Positions 53,874-63,315 of a DNA stretch of 64,000 nucleotides are shown here, piece after piece. The notes beneath the pieces are model-generated. The model did not search any database. It saw only the letters and a program-made list of their open reading frames with translations, and was not told where the DNA came from. Origin of the DNA: Mariniphaga sp. (GTDB lineage: Bacteria; Bacteroidota; Bacteroidia; Bacteroidales; Prolixibacteraceae). The position numbers were made by a program, and so were the translations under genes. The stretch is from NCBI GenBank assembly GCA_024636975.1, contig JAGXGA010000013.1:39314-103313 (forward strand), written 5' to 3'. Numbering within the stretch: the first letter of the stretch is position 1; the number at the start of each line of letters is the position of its first letter.

Positions 53874-53912
53874 TTTCACGCAAAGGCACAAAGGCACAAA
53901 GGCGCAAAGAAT
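53874..53912 (+). repeat. CGCAAAGG-type repeat copy after the GxxExxY remnant
   Basis: TTTCACGCAAAGGCACAAAG followed by GCACAAAGGCGCAAAGAAT. It shares the TTCACGCAAAGGC start and the GGCGCAAAGAAT end with the copy at 53511 but has one extra unit. Confidence 0.75.
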
Positions 53913-54076
53913 TTAGGCAGTAAGCCAAAGGTTTTATTAACTTTTTTGTATTGCTTCTGCTATATTAAGGGTTTAAATAAAACTTATGAGCTAGAAGAAT
54001 AATTTTTACGTCTTAGCTTCGTTATTAGAACTTTTCAACTCTTTGATATAAATTTAGCACTTTAAATAATGTTTAT
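53913..54076 (+). other. Non-coding region before wbpD
   Basis: Short AT-rich stretch between the repeat and wbpD. TATAAATTTAG near 54048 resembles but does not match the -7 box. Confidence 0.35.
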
Positions 54077-54643
54077 ATGAGCAAAACATACATTCATGAT
54101 TCATCGATTGTAGATGATGGGGCCCAGATTGGCAAGGGCACCAAAGTATGGCATTTTTGTCACGTGTCTGGTTCGGCAGTAGTTGGTGAAAACTGTGTAC
54201 TGGGGCAGAACGTTTACATTGGTAACAGAGTTGTGCTGGGAAATAATATTAAGGTGCAAAACAATGTGTCGGTATACGAGGGGGTAATTTGTGAAGACGA
54301 TGTGTTCCTTGGACCATCCATGGTATTCACCAATGTTATCAATCCACGAAGTGCTGTGAACCGGAAACAGGAGTTTAAATCGACATTCGTAAAAAAAGGA
54401 GCCACAATAGGAGCCAATGCAACCATAGTTTGTGGCACAACACTTGGAGATTATAGTTTTATAGGAGCAGGGGCTGTTGTTACAAAAGATGTAAAGCCCT
54501 ATGCCCTGATGGCAGGTGTTCCGGCAAGGCAGAAAGGATGGGTCAGTCGTACAGGAGCTGTACTTGGAACAGACCTTGTTTGTCCCGAAACAGGTGAAAG
54601 ATATGTCGAAAAAGATGGTTATTTAAATCAACTTACAGAATAG
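54077..54643 (+). CDS. wbpD: Hexapeptide acyltransferase, WbpD-like
   Basis: 188 residues almost entirely of left-handed beta-helix hexapeptide repeats ([81 protein letters not shown]). KVWHFCHV and the region AVNRKQEF with a His/Asn-type active site resemble WbpD/WlbB, which acetylates the 3-amino group of UDP-GlcNAc(3NH2)A. The C-terminal stretch [25 protein letters not shown] is a typical WbpD/WlbB zinc-free tail. It lies downstream of wbpE, separated by the GxxExxY remnant. Confidence 0.88.
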   Translation: MSKTYIHDSSIVDDGAQIGKGTKVWHFCHVSGSAVVGENCVLGQNVYIGNRVVLGNNIKVQNNVSVYEGVICEDDVFLGPSMVFTNVINPRSAVNRKQEFKSTFVKKGATIGANATIVCGTTLGDYSFIGAGAVVTKDVKPYALMAGVPARQKGWVSRTGAVLGTDLVCPETGERYVEKDGYLNQLTE

Positions 54644-54721
54644 ATGAAACAGTTTTTTCAATAAAGACAATTTGATGCTATCTTAGCCCCTTTAAGTCTT
54701 TAAGGTAAATAATTTATACGT

Positions 54722-55660
54722 ATGAAACGATTTGCAATGATAGGTTCGGCTGGTTACATTGCCGACCGCCACATGAAAGCCATAAAGGAAACTGGTAATG
54801 AGTTGGTTTGTGCTATCGATCCGTTTGATGTGATGGGACGAATGGACAGTTATTTCCCCGATGCCGAGTTCTTTTTGGAGATAGAGAACCTCGATAAACA
54901 CATGGATGATCTTCGTCGTGTAGGAAATCCAATTGATTATGTAACTATTTGTACCCCCAATTACATGCATCCGTCGCACATTCGGTTTGCTTTGCGTAAC
55001 GGGGCCCATGCCATTTGTGAAAAACCTTTGGTTGTTTATCCCGACGACATCCCGGTGATTAAAGACATTGAAGCTGAAACGGGTAAGAAAGTATTCACTG
55101 TTTTGCAGTTGAGATATCATCCTGCAATACTCGCACTTAAACAGGAGATTGAAGCTGCCGGGGACCAGGTTTTCGAAATTGATTTAAGTTACATCACTAC
55201 CCGGGGTAAATGGTATCTTAGAAGCTGGAAAGGCGATGTGAAAAAATCGGGTGGTGTGGCTACCAATATTGGTATCCATTTTTTTGACATGATTACCTGG
55301 ATTTTTGGAAATGTTAAGGAAAATATTGTCCATCATTACGGTCCGGATATGGCTGCAGGTTTTCTTCAATTGGAAAAAGCCAGGGTACGCTGGTTCCTTA
55401 GCCTCGATTATCATGATCTGCCAAAAATAGCTACCGATAAGGGTATGCGCACCTACCGTTCAATCACAGTAAATGGAAAAGAGATTGAATTCAGCGGAGG
55501 GTTTACCGATTTACATACAGTCACTTATCACAACATTTTGAATGGAAACGGATTCGGTATTGAAGATGCACGGGAAAGTCTTGAATTAACCGATTTTGTA
55601 AGGAATGCTAAACCAGTAGGTTTAAAAGGCGATTACCACCCCTTTTTGAAAGACGCCTGA
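54722..55660 (+). CDS. wbpB: Gfo/Idh/MocA oxidoreductase, WbpB-like
   Basis: 312 residues. The NAD-binding start is RFAMIGSAGYIADRHMKAI, and the motif CEKPLVVYPDD is near residue 100. The catalytic region GKWYLRSWKGDVKKSGGVATNIGIHFFDMITWIFG and the C-terminal TDFVRNAKPVGLKGDYHP match the WbpB/WlbA type, which oxidises C3 of UDP-GlcNAcA to the keto sugar used by WbpE. It follows wbpD by 78 bases and ends four bases before the convergent GT4 gene. Confidence 0.88.
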   Translation: MKRFAMIGSAGYIADRHMKAIKETGNELVCAIDPFDVMGRMDSYFPDAEFFLEIENLDKHMDDLRRVGNPIDYVTICTPNYMHPSHIRFALRNGAHAICEKPLVVYPDDIPVIKDIEAETGKKVFTVLQLRYHPAILALKQEIEAAGDQVFEIDLSYITTRGKWYLRSWKGDVKKSGGVATNIGIHFFDMITWIFGNVKENIVHHYGPDMAAGFLQLEKARVRWFLSLDYHDLPKIATDKGMRTYRSITVNGKEIEFSGGFTDLHTVTYHNILNGNGFGIEDARESLELTDFVRNAKPVGLKGDYHPFLKDA

Positions 55661-55663
55661 ATG

Positions 55664-56953
55664 TTATATATCAGCAAGAGCAACAAATTTTTCGGCCAGT
55701 TTCTTTCGGGAATAGTTTTCCACGAAAGTGGATTTTACAGTGAGTTGATTTCCCAGGAAAAGATTAAAATAATTTTCTAAGATCGTATGCATTTCCTCTG
55801 AATTCCCGAAATCGACAGCTACACCGGTATTGGTTTCCATAATTATTTTAGCAAAATCGGAATCTGTGGGACCAATTGCCAGGATGGGCCGCTTCAGTGC
55901 CATATACTCATACATTTTCCCCGGTAATATTCCTCTGGCATTTGGTGCATCATTGATTGCCAGAAGTAAAACCTGTGATTTGGCTAATTCCTGTAAGCCT
56001 TTTTTGTGAGGAAGATGATCCCACAATATCAGGTTATCCTGCAGGCCATTTGTTGTAATATCTTTAATAATTGAGTCATCAGTCTGACCAATCAACTTTA
56101 TGCTGAGCTTGTTTCTAAATTTATGGTTTTTTTCTGCAAGCAGGCTTAGTGCTTTCCAAAGTGCGGCAGGATTGCGGTCACGATTAAAAGCACCGAAATG
56201 ACATATGGAAAATTTGTCGTCGGGAGTAGTGTCAAGATCCTTAAAGTCTTCTGGATCAAATCCATTGTTAATTACATTTACAATCTTACCCGGTACTTTA
56301 TCCATATCCTTGGCGCAATTTGGACTTACCGTTACCACATGATCTGAGGTTTCGATGACCTTTTTCTCCAGTTCCCGGTGCTTTCGATCCGCCCATTTGG
56401 TTAACCGGAGTTTGTCGTAGAAATCAATTTCAGTCCAGGGATCCCGAAAATCAGCAATCCAGGGAATATTAAACTTTTTCTTCAGGCCCATGGCAATCAG
56501 GTGCATGCTGTGCGGCGGGCCTGTGGAAACTATCAGATCGACCGGATGCTCTTCCAGATATTGGGACAGGAACTTTATTGAAGGGTTTATCCAGAACTTG
56601 CGGGGATCGGGAATAAGCAGGTTTCCCCTGATGAATACCGATATTTTACTTTTCCAGTCTCCCCTTGAAGCTTCAGAGATATAACCGGGTTTAAATTTTT
56701 CTGTTTTCTTTTTTCCTGTAAGGATACGGAAGATTTTGTAAGGCTCCCAAATGGGTGTTTTTATTATTTCCGTTTCAGAGTGAATTTCATCAAGCAGGCT
56801 TTCATCAATAACTGATGCATCGGGATTCTCAGGCGTATAAATTATTGGTTTCCATCCCAGTTCAGGCAGGTACTTCGACATTTTAAGCCAGCGCATAACA
56901 CCGCCTCCTCCACTGGGTGGCCAATAGTAGGTTATGATTAGAATTTTTTTCAT
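55664..56953 (-). CDS. Glycosyltransferase family 4 protein (second)
   Basis: 429 residues of GT-B fold. N-terminus KILIITYYWPPSGGGGVMRWLKMSKYLPELGW is the acceptor domain start, DLIVSTGPPHSMHLIAMGL and DFRDPWTE are typical of GT4 family members that act in O-antigen loci, and the donor domain has ICHFGAFNRDRNPAALWKAL, ILWDHLPHKKGLQELAKSQVLLL and GILPGKMYEYMALKRPILAIGP. Convergent with wbpB, so it probably starts its own transcript. No promoter box was found upstream. Confidence 0.9.
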   Translation of the reverse strand: MKKILIITYYWPPSGGGGVMRWLKMSKYLPELGWKPIIYTPENPDASVIDESLLDEIHSETEIIKTPIWEPYKIFRILTGKKKTEKFKPGYISEASRGDWKSKISVFIRGNLLIPDPRKFWINPSIKFLSQYLEEHPVDLIVSTGPPHSMHLIAMGLKKKFNIPWIADFRDPWTEIDFYDKLRLTKWADRKHRELEKKVIETSDHVVTVSPNCAKDMDKVPGKIVNVINNGFDPEDFKDLDTTPDDKFSICHFGAFNRDRNPAALWKALSLLAEKNHKFRNKLSIKLIGQTDDSIIKDITTNGLQDNLILWDHLPHKKGLQELAKSQVLLLAINDAPNARGILPGKMYEYMALKRPILAIGPTDSDFAKIIMETNTGVAVDFGNSEEMHTILENYFNLFLGNQLTVKSTFVENYSRKKLAEKFVALADI

Positions 56954-57081
56954 AGCTAAAATGGAAAATGAATTTTACCTTCCCGGCTGAAAAACCGCGA
57001 GGGAGAGGAAGAGAAAAAAATAAAACTCAACCTCTCCGATATCCTGCCTTCCGGTAGGCAGCTTCGCGGAAAATTATAATG
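56954..57081. other. Short intergenic region with a palindrome
   Basis: Between GT4 and glycyl-tRNA synthetase genes, both on the minus strand. It holds CTGCCTTCCGGTAGGCAG (57044-57061), a perfect stem, without a T-tract, so terminator function for the synthetase is uncertain. Confidence 0.4.
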
Positions 57082-58617
57082 CTATTGTTTTTCAAATAAT
57101 CTGCGCATGCTTACTTTTTCACCGATTATTGTATCCAGATCGGCAATATTTACCCGTTCCTGTTCCATGCTGTCACGGTAACGGATGGTAACTGTATTGT
57201 CGGTAGTGGTTTGATGGTCAACAGTAACACAAAATGGCGTACCGATGGCATCCTGGCGGCGATAACGTTTTCCAATGGAATCCTTTTCATCATACTGACA
57301 ATTAAAACCGAATTTTAATCTGTCAATAATTTCCCTTGCTTTCTCCGGTAGTCCATCTTTTTTTACCAGCGGCATAACGGCCAGTTTTACCGGCGCAAGT
57401 ACAGGTGGCAGTTTCAGCACTACACGTGAATCCTTTTCAAGCTGTTCTTCGTGATATGCAGCCGATATCACCTGCAGAAACATACGGTCAACACCGATGG
57501 AGGTTTCTACAACAAAAGGAACATACGACTCATTCAGTTCAGGATCGAAATAGCGTACTTTTTTTCCTGAGTATTTTTCATGTTGAGAAAGGTCGAAATC
57601 AGTACGTGAATGGATGCCCTCTACTTCTTTAAACCCAAAAGGGAACTTAAATTCTACATCCACAGCTGCATTGGCATAGTGAGCCAGCTTTTCATGTTCA
57701 TGAAACCGGTAGTTTTCTGCACCAAATCCAAGTGCCTGGTGCCACTGCATCCGCAGTTCCTTCCATTTTTCAAACCAGTCGAGTTCAGTTCCGGGCCTTA
57801 CAAAAAACTGCATCTCCATCTGTTCAAATTCACGCATGCGGAAGATAAACTGACGGGCTACTATTTCATTGCGAAACGCTTTACCAATCTGGGCTATTCC
57901 AAAAGGGATTTTCATTCGACCGCTTTTTTGTACGTTAAGGTAATTTACAAATATACCCTGAGCTGTTTCCGGCCTTAGGTAAACTTTCATTGCCCCTTCG
58001 GAAGTTGATCCCATTTCAGTTGAAAACATCAGATTGAACTGTCGCACATCCGTCCAGTTGCGTGTCCCCGACACCGGGCAAACAATTTCCTGATCGATAA
58101 TGATTTGTTTCAATTCCTCCAGGTTGTTGTCGTTTAACGCCTTTGAGAACCGTTCGTGCAGGTCGTCATACTTTTTCTGGTTATCTACCACTCTCTGGTT
58201 GGTTTCCCTGAATTGCTGCTCATCGAATGCATCTCCAAAACGTTTATGAGCCTTTTCGATTTCCTTATTGATTTTTTCCTCAAATTTGGCCAGTTGGTCT
58301 TCAACAAGCACATCGGCACGGTAACGTTTCTTGGAATCCTTGTTGTCTATAAGCGGATCATTGAACGCATCAACATGGCCGGAAGCTTTCCAGATAGTGG
58401 GATGCATAAAAATTGCCGAATCAATACCAACCACATTCTCATGCAGTAAAACCATGCTGTCCCACCAATATTTTTTAATGTTGTTTTTCAATTCCACGCC
58501 ATACTGACCGTAATCATAAACGGCGCTTAATCCGTCGTAAATTTCACTTGATTGAAAAACGTAACCATACTCTTTGCAGTGAGCAACCAGCTTTTTAAAA
58601 ATTTCTTCCTGTGCCAT
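57082..58617 (-). CDS. glyQS: Glycyl-tRNA synthetase, class II homodimer type
   Basis: 511 residues. N-terminus EIFKKLVAHCKEYGYVFQSSEIYDGLSAVYDYGQYG, and class II motifs: FNLMFSTE, LRPETAQGIFVNYLN (motif 2 region) and GVDRMFLQVI (motif 3 region). It is the alpha-2 type, not the alpha/beta type. The C-terminal anticodon domain is about the last 120 residues (LAPVKLAVMPLVKKDG). It charges tRNA-Gly. It has its own -7 box and is probably transcribed alone. Confidence 0.96.
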   Translation of the reverse strand: MAQEEIFKKLVAHCKEYGYVFQSSEIYDGLSAVYDYGQYGVELKNNIKKYWWDSMVLLHENVVGIDSAIFMHPTIWKASGHVDAFNDPLIDNKDSKKRYRADVLVEDQLAKFEEKINKEIEKAHKRFGDAFDEQQFRETNQRVVDNQKKYDDLHERFSKALNDNNLEELKQIIIDQEIVCPVSGTRNWTDVRQFNLMFSTEMGSTSEGAMKVYLRPETAQGIFVNYLNVQKSGRMKIPFGIAQIGKAFRNEIVARQFIFRMREFEQMEMQFFVRPGTELDWFEKWKELRMQWHQALGFGAENYRFHEHEKLAHYANAAVDVEFKFPFGFKEVEGIHSRTDFDLSQHEKYSGKKVRYFDPELNESYVPFVVETSIGVDRMFLQVISAAYHEEQLEKDSRVVLKLPPVLAPVKLAVMPLVKKDGLPEKAREIIDRLKFGFNCQYDEKDSIGKRYRRQDAIGTPFCVTVDHQTTTDNTVTIRYRDSMEQERVNIADLDTIIGEKVSMRRLFEKQ

Positions 58618-58642
58618 TTATTTAATTTTCAGAATTTAGCGA

Positions 58643-58650
58643 CAAAAATA
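58643..58650 (-). promoter_or_regulatory. Bacteroidota -7 box for glyQS
   Basis: The minus strand reads TATTTTTG, matching TAnnTTTG, 25 bases before ATG 58617. Confidence 0.5.
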
Positions 58651-58693
58651 GAATTTAATTGGGAGTTGAAAAAAAGAAGTATCCTGCAGAATT

Positions 58694-58975
58694 TCAATCT
58701 ACCTCTTCAAAATCGACGTATTCACCTTCATTGTGCTGATGGCTACTGTTGTTATTTTGAGAACCATAATCAATGGTCACTTCTCCCTCCCGCTTACCTC
58801 CATTATTCTGACGACGACTTCTGTCATTCATATTTTTCTGCATTTGTCTGATTTTATTTTCGAGAATCAAAGGAAGAATATAACGGGTAAACAACTTAAT
58901 GGCAAAATAAATTGCCACAATAATTATTATTGTTCGAATAAAATTTATCAGGTAAAGAATTATTATAAGATTCAT
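58694..58975 (-). CDS. DUF4834 family small membrane protein
   Basis: 93 residues from ATG 58975 (MNLIIILYLINFIRTIIIIV). One or two N-terminal hydrophobic helices are followed by RQMQKNMNDRSRRQNNGGKREGEVTIDYG and an acidic end EYVDFEEVD, the pattern of DUF4834, a family restricted to Bacteroidota. The conserved EGEVTIDY motif is seen. Function is unknown. It starts ten bases after the stop of the DUF5723 gene, so both are likely in one transcript. Confidence 0.82.
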   Translation of the reverse strand: MNLIIILYLINFIRTIIIIVAIYFAIKLFTRYILPLILENKIRQMQKNMNDRSRRQNNGGKREGEVTIDYGSQNNNSSHQHNEGEYVDFEEVD

Positions 58976-58985
58976 TTGTATACAA

Positions 58986-60338
58986 TTATTGAGTGTCAAA
59001 CAAAAAATTCATGCCAAGGGACAAATTTAAGTGTTTTGCTTTAGATGGGTAAATGAATCCTAAAATATTATTGGAGGCTAAAAAAAACTGGGTTCGCCGG
59101 CCACTGTAACTGAAACCTAAACCGGGTGCTATTTGTGCCAGATTGTACAACGATAAAACTCCTGCCATTTCAAACCGTGTTCCAAATCTAAAATTTGAAA
59201 AAGCGGAAAACATATTTACAGGCTGACGCCGGAAATAAATAAACTGGTTGCTTAGGCCCAAAGCTGCTATTTCCGAAACAGTGTATTTTGCGGATACATT
59301 CAGCTTCATAGGTAAAATTGAAACTGTTCGTTGGTTACTGTCTTCCACTTCCAGGAAAAATGAAATTGAGTCTGCAAGAGTTTTTAATGCTTCGCGAGGC
59401 TCCACATAATGCCTGGAGCCAGGAGAATGAGACTGGTAATGATCTTCTTCAGAAAACATGAACGGGCGAGCCAGTTTCATGTCAAATACTTTATGGCCAA
59501 ACCCTATGGCACCAATATCGATCAGGCTCACCGACAATTCAATAGCACTTTCGGTTTTTAGTACAAATCCGGCATCAAAAGCAAACCCAAGATTTTTGGT
59601 CTGAAAAAAATAATCGCCCGGAAAAATGTTGGCTCTGAAACTCTCATCATATGACAGAGGGCCTGACATAAAATAAGTGCCTTCAAAACCAACCAATATA
59701 TCATTGTTTTGATTATCGGTGGTAATCTCAACATCAAAATCATTCGTATCGAGAAAATACTTCCCGAATAATAGCTTTGGCCGGATACCAACATCAAACC
59801 CTTCCCATATTTCACTGGCTACACCCAATCCCAGTTCTTTATAATGCCTGAACTGCATATACCCGCTTCCCAAGGTTTGATTATTGCCATAAAAGTCAAT
59901 GAGTCCATCACGGATTAGCCTGATAATTTCACGATCGAAATTACCATTTAAAGTACCTCTTTCTGAAACCGAAATGCTATATGTAAATTTATTATGTTTG
60001 AGGCTGGCAAAGAATACCGAAGTGCGAACACCAGCCTGAGTTTTGCCTTTATCATCAAGAGTATCATATAACCTGTGAAAACTATAACTGAAGCCATCAG
60101 TAAACAGGTAATTTAAAGCCATATTTGAATTCAGGTTAAGATGAACGCCAGAAATTACAGGAAGTCCTATAACCAGTTTTCCTGACCGATTTTGTAAAGC
60201 AGGATTTTCGAGTGATGCCTGGGGAACTGTGGACAGAAAATACAACGGTGATGTTTCCTGGGCAGTTAACCCACCAATAAATATCATCGATATCAAAATC
60301 AAAAATCGTTTTTTATTTTTCTGAAAAATTCCTGACAT
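58986..60338 (-). CDS. DUF5723 family outer-membrane barrel protein
   Basis: 450 residues with signal peptide (ILISMIFIGGLTAQ, cleavage near residue 26). The mature protein begins SPLYFLSTVPQASLENPAL and is beta-rich to the end, finishing NLSLGMNFLFDTQ; this is DUF5723, a Bacteroidota family predicted to form outer-membrane barrels related to PorV/FadL-like folds. Function is unknown. It precedes the DUF4834 gene in the same transcript. Confidence 0.85.
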   Translation of the reverse strand: MSGIFQKNKKRFLILISMIFIGGLTAQETSPLYFLSTVPQASLENPALQNRSGKLVIGLPVISGVHLNLNSNMALNYLFTDGFSYSFHRLYDTLDDKGKTQAGVRTSVFFASLKHNKFTYSISVSERGTLNGNFDREIIRLIRDGLIDFYGNNQTLGSGYMQFRHYKELGLGVASEIWEGFDVGIRPKLLFGKYFLDTNDFDVEITTDNQNNDILVGFEGTYFMSGPLSYDESFRANIFPGDYFFQTKNLGFAFDAGFVLKTESAIELSVSLIDIGAIGFGHKVFDMKLARPFMFSEEDHYQSHSPGSRHYVEPREALKTLADSISFFLEVEDSNQRTVSILPMKLNVSAKYTVSEIAALGLSNQFIYFRRQPVNMFSAFSNFRFGTRFEMAGVLSLYNLAQIAPGLGFSYSGRRTQFFLASNNILGFIYPSKAKHLNLSLGMNFLFDTQ

Positions 60339-60479
60339 AAAATGTTATGAGATTCTAATTTTTGGGGAAATATAAGCAATAAATACAAAAGCTGCTTTAA
60401 AAGTACTTCTTTTAAACCAACTCTTATTTCTATATTTCGTCAGTATCAGGTGAGCGAAAAATAAATCTCATTATCAAAT

Positions 60480-61205
60480 TTACCGTGAAGAAATTGTACC
60501 TCCACTTGATTTATCAATGTCTTTATTTTTTGGATTTCCCGAATAACGTATATTTCCCCCGCTGCTTGCCCTGGCAGTAATTTCATTTGCAGCATGAACT
60601 GAAATGTTCCCTCCGCTGCTGGCATTGGCTTTGCAATATTCTGATTCAAGGCCTGCAGCATCAATATTTCCTCCACTACTTGTGCTTCCCTTTAAATATT
60701 TTGTCTTACCAGTTACATCCAGCTGTGCCCCGCTACTTGAATCAATTGTTAATTCTTTATAAACTAAATCAATATCAACATTACTTCCACTGCTTGCATC
60801 TAATTTCAGTGCAGGCCCTGTTAATGTATTTTCCGATTTTACATCAGCCCCGGCTGATGCTTTGATCCTGTTCAGTTCAACAACAGTTAAATAAGCTTTT
60901 ACTGATGAATAATTGCGCCAGTTAAAAAGATTAAACCCCGATTTATTTTTTAAATAAATGTGAAGTGTTCCATTTTTTACTTCGCTTACAACATCGTTAA
61001 TCATATTTTCCGGAGCATCAATTCTTAATGACTCTTTATTGTCCATTGTGATGAACAGATCAATTCCCGTTGATACTTCAATTGCATTGAAATTTTTTAC
61101 ATCCCGCTTTTGACTTTTTTCTGCTGTATAATTTGCAGCAAAGCAATCAACTGCAGACAAAATTACTACAGCGAAAACGAACAGAATATTTTTCTTTACT
61201 TTCAT
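60480..61205 (-). CDS. Head-GIN domain (DUF2807) putative auto-transporter adhesin-like protein
   Basis: 241 residues with signal peptide (NILFVFAVVILSAVDCFA). The body is the head-GIN fold of DUF2807: FNAIEVSTGIDLFITMDNKESLRIDAPENMI in the first half and the Ser/Gly-rich repeats DASSGSNVDID, IDSSSGAQLDVTGK, STSSGGNIDAAG, ASSGGNISVHA, ASSGGNIRYSG in the second, each turn ending SSGG. Such proteins are surface or periplasmic; a role is not established. The lipobox-like VDC residue makes a lipoprotein form possible. It is transcribed from its own region, 141 bases upstream of the DUF5723 start. Confidence 0.88.
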   Translation of the reverse strand: MKVKKNILFVFAVVILSAVDCFAANYTAEKSQKRDVKNFNAIEVSTGIDLFITMDNKESLRIDAPENMINDVVSEVKNGTLHIYLKNKSGFNLFNWRNYSSVKAYLTVVELNRIKASAGADVKSENTLTGPALKLDASSGSNVDIDLVYKELTIDSSSGAQLDVTGKTKYLKGSTSSGGNIDAAGLESEYCKANASSGGNISVHAANEITARASSGGNIRYSGNPKNKDIDKSSGGTISSR

Positions 61206-61616
61206 GTGATTACGATAATTTGTTAATTAACTAATACAATAAACTGGCATTTATTTATGGAGAGAATATAAAATGTTCCCTTATTTTCTTTAAGACGCAG
61301 CATGAGTATATTTTGTTACATAAAAAACTAAATTCAGGAAGAAAAAATAGTTGGAGACATTTTAAACTAAAAGGAAGACAATTTTACCAATATAAAAATA
61401 CGGTCTGATCTTTGTTAGTTCATCTCTTGTAATTTGAATAGTACCATTGAGTTGAGCAATTTGCAGTATGTGTTTTTTTTACCATTAACAGCGTTAATAT
61501 ATTTTAACTTAATGAAATAAGCTTTTGTACTTTGTTCTCAGGTAATGTTTTATTTTTGTGAAATAGTTAATGGTGTTTTATAACAACATCCAGCCATATA
61601 TTTAAAATAAGAAAAC
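61206..61616. other. Divergent intergenic region
   Basis: 411 bases between the head-GIN and S41 genes. Very AT-rich, with a plus-strand promoter box at 61551-61558. No gene or RNA recognised. Confidence 0.4.
61551..61558 (+). promoter_or_regulatory. Bacteroidota -7 box for the S41 protease
   Basis: TATTTTTG matches TAnnTTTG, 58 bases before ATG 61617, with TTTG at 61531-61534 as a possible -33 element. Confidence 0.5.
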
Positions 61617-63290
61617 ATGAATTGGAAGAAAATTTGGATAGGTTCTTTAATTGTAATCATCACTGGATTAGGATTCTACAGTTTTAATCGCGACAATAGA
61701 AACTTTGAGATAGCCAAAAATCTTGAAATATATTACAGTTTATTTCGTGAACTGAATATGTTTTATGTAGATGATGTGAATCCAAACAATCTGGTAAAAA
61801 CAAGTATTGATGAAATGCTTGAATCTCTTGATCCATATACCAACTATATATCGGAAGATCAGATGGAAGATTTCCGTTTTATGACCACCGGTGAGTATGC
61901 TGGTATTGGCGCCTTAATAGGAGAACAAAACGATAAGATTGTTATTTCAGAACCATATGAAGGTTTTCCCGCTCAGAAATTTGGTCTTAAGGCAGGAGAC
62001 ATCATACTTAAAGTTGAAGATAAACCAACCGAAGATATGTCGGTTGAAGATGTCAGCAATATGCTTAAAGGAGCTGCAAAAAAACCTGTTAAGTTAAATA
62101 TCCTCAGGCCGGGCAATAACAAACCGTTTGAATTGAATGTGGTGCGCGAGAAAATAGTTATTGATGCCATTCCATATTATGGTATGGTCGATGATAAAAC
62201 TGCATATATCAGGCTATCAAATTTTACTGCCAATAGTGGAGATGGTGTAAAAAAAGCTTTTCTGGAGTTGAAGAAGAATGACCCAGAGGCACTTATTCTG
62301 GATATGCGCTCCAACCCCGGAGGATTGTTACAGGAGGCAGTTAAAATAGTAAATTTATTTGTCCCCAGGGGTGAAGAAATTGTCAGCACCAAGGGGAAAG
62401 TCAAACAATGGGACAGAACCTATACAGCAACAGCAGCTCCTATCGATACTGCCATACGAATTGCAATATTGACCAACAGACTTTCTGCTTCGGCCTCTGA
62501 AATTGTTGCAGGTGCAATTCAAGACCTCGATCGTGGTATTGTAGTGGGGTCACGGACCTTTGGCAAAGGATTGGTGCAGACTACCCGCGATTTAAGCTAT
62601 AACACCAAGTTAAAGGTAACTACCGCCAAATATTACACTCCCAGCGGTCGTTGTATTCAGTCGCTCGACTATGCGCACCGCAATGAAGATGGCAGTGTTG
62701 GCAATGTACCGGATTCCCTGATCTCGGAATTTTACACCAAAAAAGGGAGAAAAGTTTATGATGGCGGAGGAATTGTTCCTGATGTTGTTTTAGAACCTGA
62801 GCAGTTAAGTAATCTCAGCGCAGCCCTCATTACACGGTACCTGATATTTGATTATGCAACCAAATTTGCAAATGAAAATAAAACCATTGCTCAACCCGAA
62901 GAATTTGAAGTTACAGATGAAGTTTTCGATGGATTTAAAGAATTCGTAAAAGATAAGGATTTTGAGTATGAATCGAAATCAGAGCAAATGTTGAATGAAT
63001 TGAAAGAAACTGCACAAAAAGAAAAATATTTTGAGCTGGCAGAAGAGGAATTCGAAAAGATGATGGAAAAACTTCATCCGGATGCTGAGAAAGATATGAG
63101 AGTGTTTAGCGATGAAATAAAAAGTCTTCTGAAAAGTGAAATAGTATCACGTTATTATTATCAAAAGGGTGCCATAAGAGCTTCCATCACTGATGATGAC
63201 GTAATATCAAAAGCCCTTGAAGAACTTAAGTCTCCAATGTCCTACACAGAGTATTTTAATCCGGGCATTATAATTACAATGGATCGTTAA
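61617..63290 (+). CDS. S41 family carboxy-terminal processing protease
   Basis: 557 residues. N-terminal signal anchor (residues 8-22), PDZ domain about 95-175 (GIGALIGEQNDKIVISEPYEGFPAQKFGLKAGDIILKVED), and the S41 catalytic domain with RSNPGGLLQEA. The catalytic pair is Ser292 in RLSASASEIVAGA and Lys317 in GSRTFGKGLVQT, 25 residues apart as in E. coli Prc (Ser452/Lys477). It is the CtpA/Prc type and trims periplasmic protein C-termini. The C-terminal 180 residues are charged and helical. A small hydrolase gene follows within 26 bases. Confidence 0.94.
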   Translation: MNWKKIWIGSLIVIITGLGFYSFNRDNRNFEIAKNLEIYYSLFRELNMFYVDDVNPNNLVKTSIDEMLESLDPYTNYISEDQMEDFRFMTTGEYAGIGALIGEQNDKIVISEPYEGFPAQKFGLKAGDIILKVEDKPTEDMSVEDVSNMLKGAAKKPVKLNILRPGNNKPFELNVVREKIVIDAIPYYGMVDDKTAYIRLSNFTANSGDGVKKAFLELKKNDPEALILDMRSNPGGLLQEAVKIVNLFVPRGEEIVSTKGKVKQWDRTYTATAAPIDTAIRIAILTNRLSASASEIVAGAIQDLDRGIVVGSRTFGKGLVQTTRDLSYNTKLKVTTAKYYTPSGRCIQSLDYAHRNEDGSVGNVPDSLISEFYTKKGRKVYDGGGIVPDVVLEPEQLSNLSAALITRYLIFDYATKFANENKTIAQPEEFEVTDEVFDGFKEFVKDKDFEYESKSEQMLNELKETAQKEKYFELAEEEFEKMMEKLHPDAEKDMRVFSDEIKSLLKSEIVSRYYYQKGAIRASITDDDVISKALEELKSPMSYTEYFNPGIIITMDR

Positions 63291-63315
63291 TCAAAGATAT
63301 TTGCCGTCACAGCAA

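Noticed and set aside
57044..57061. CTGCCTTCCGGTAGGCAG as terminator of glyQS
   Set aside because: The stem is good but no T-tract follows on the minus strand, so terminator function is not supported.
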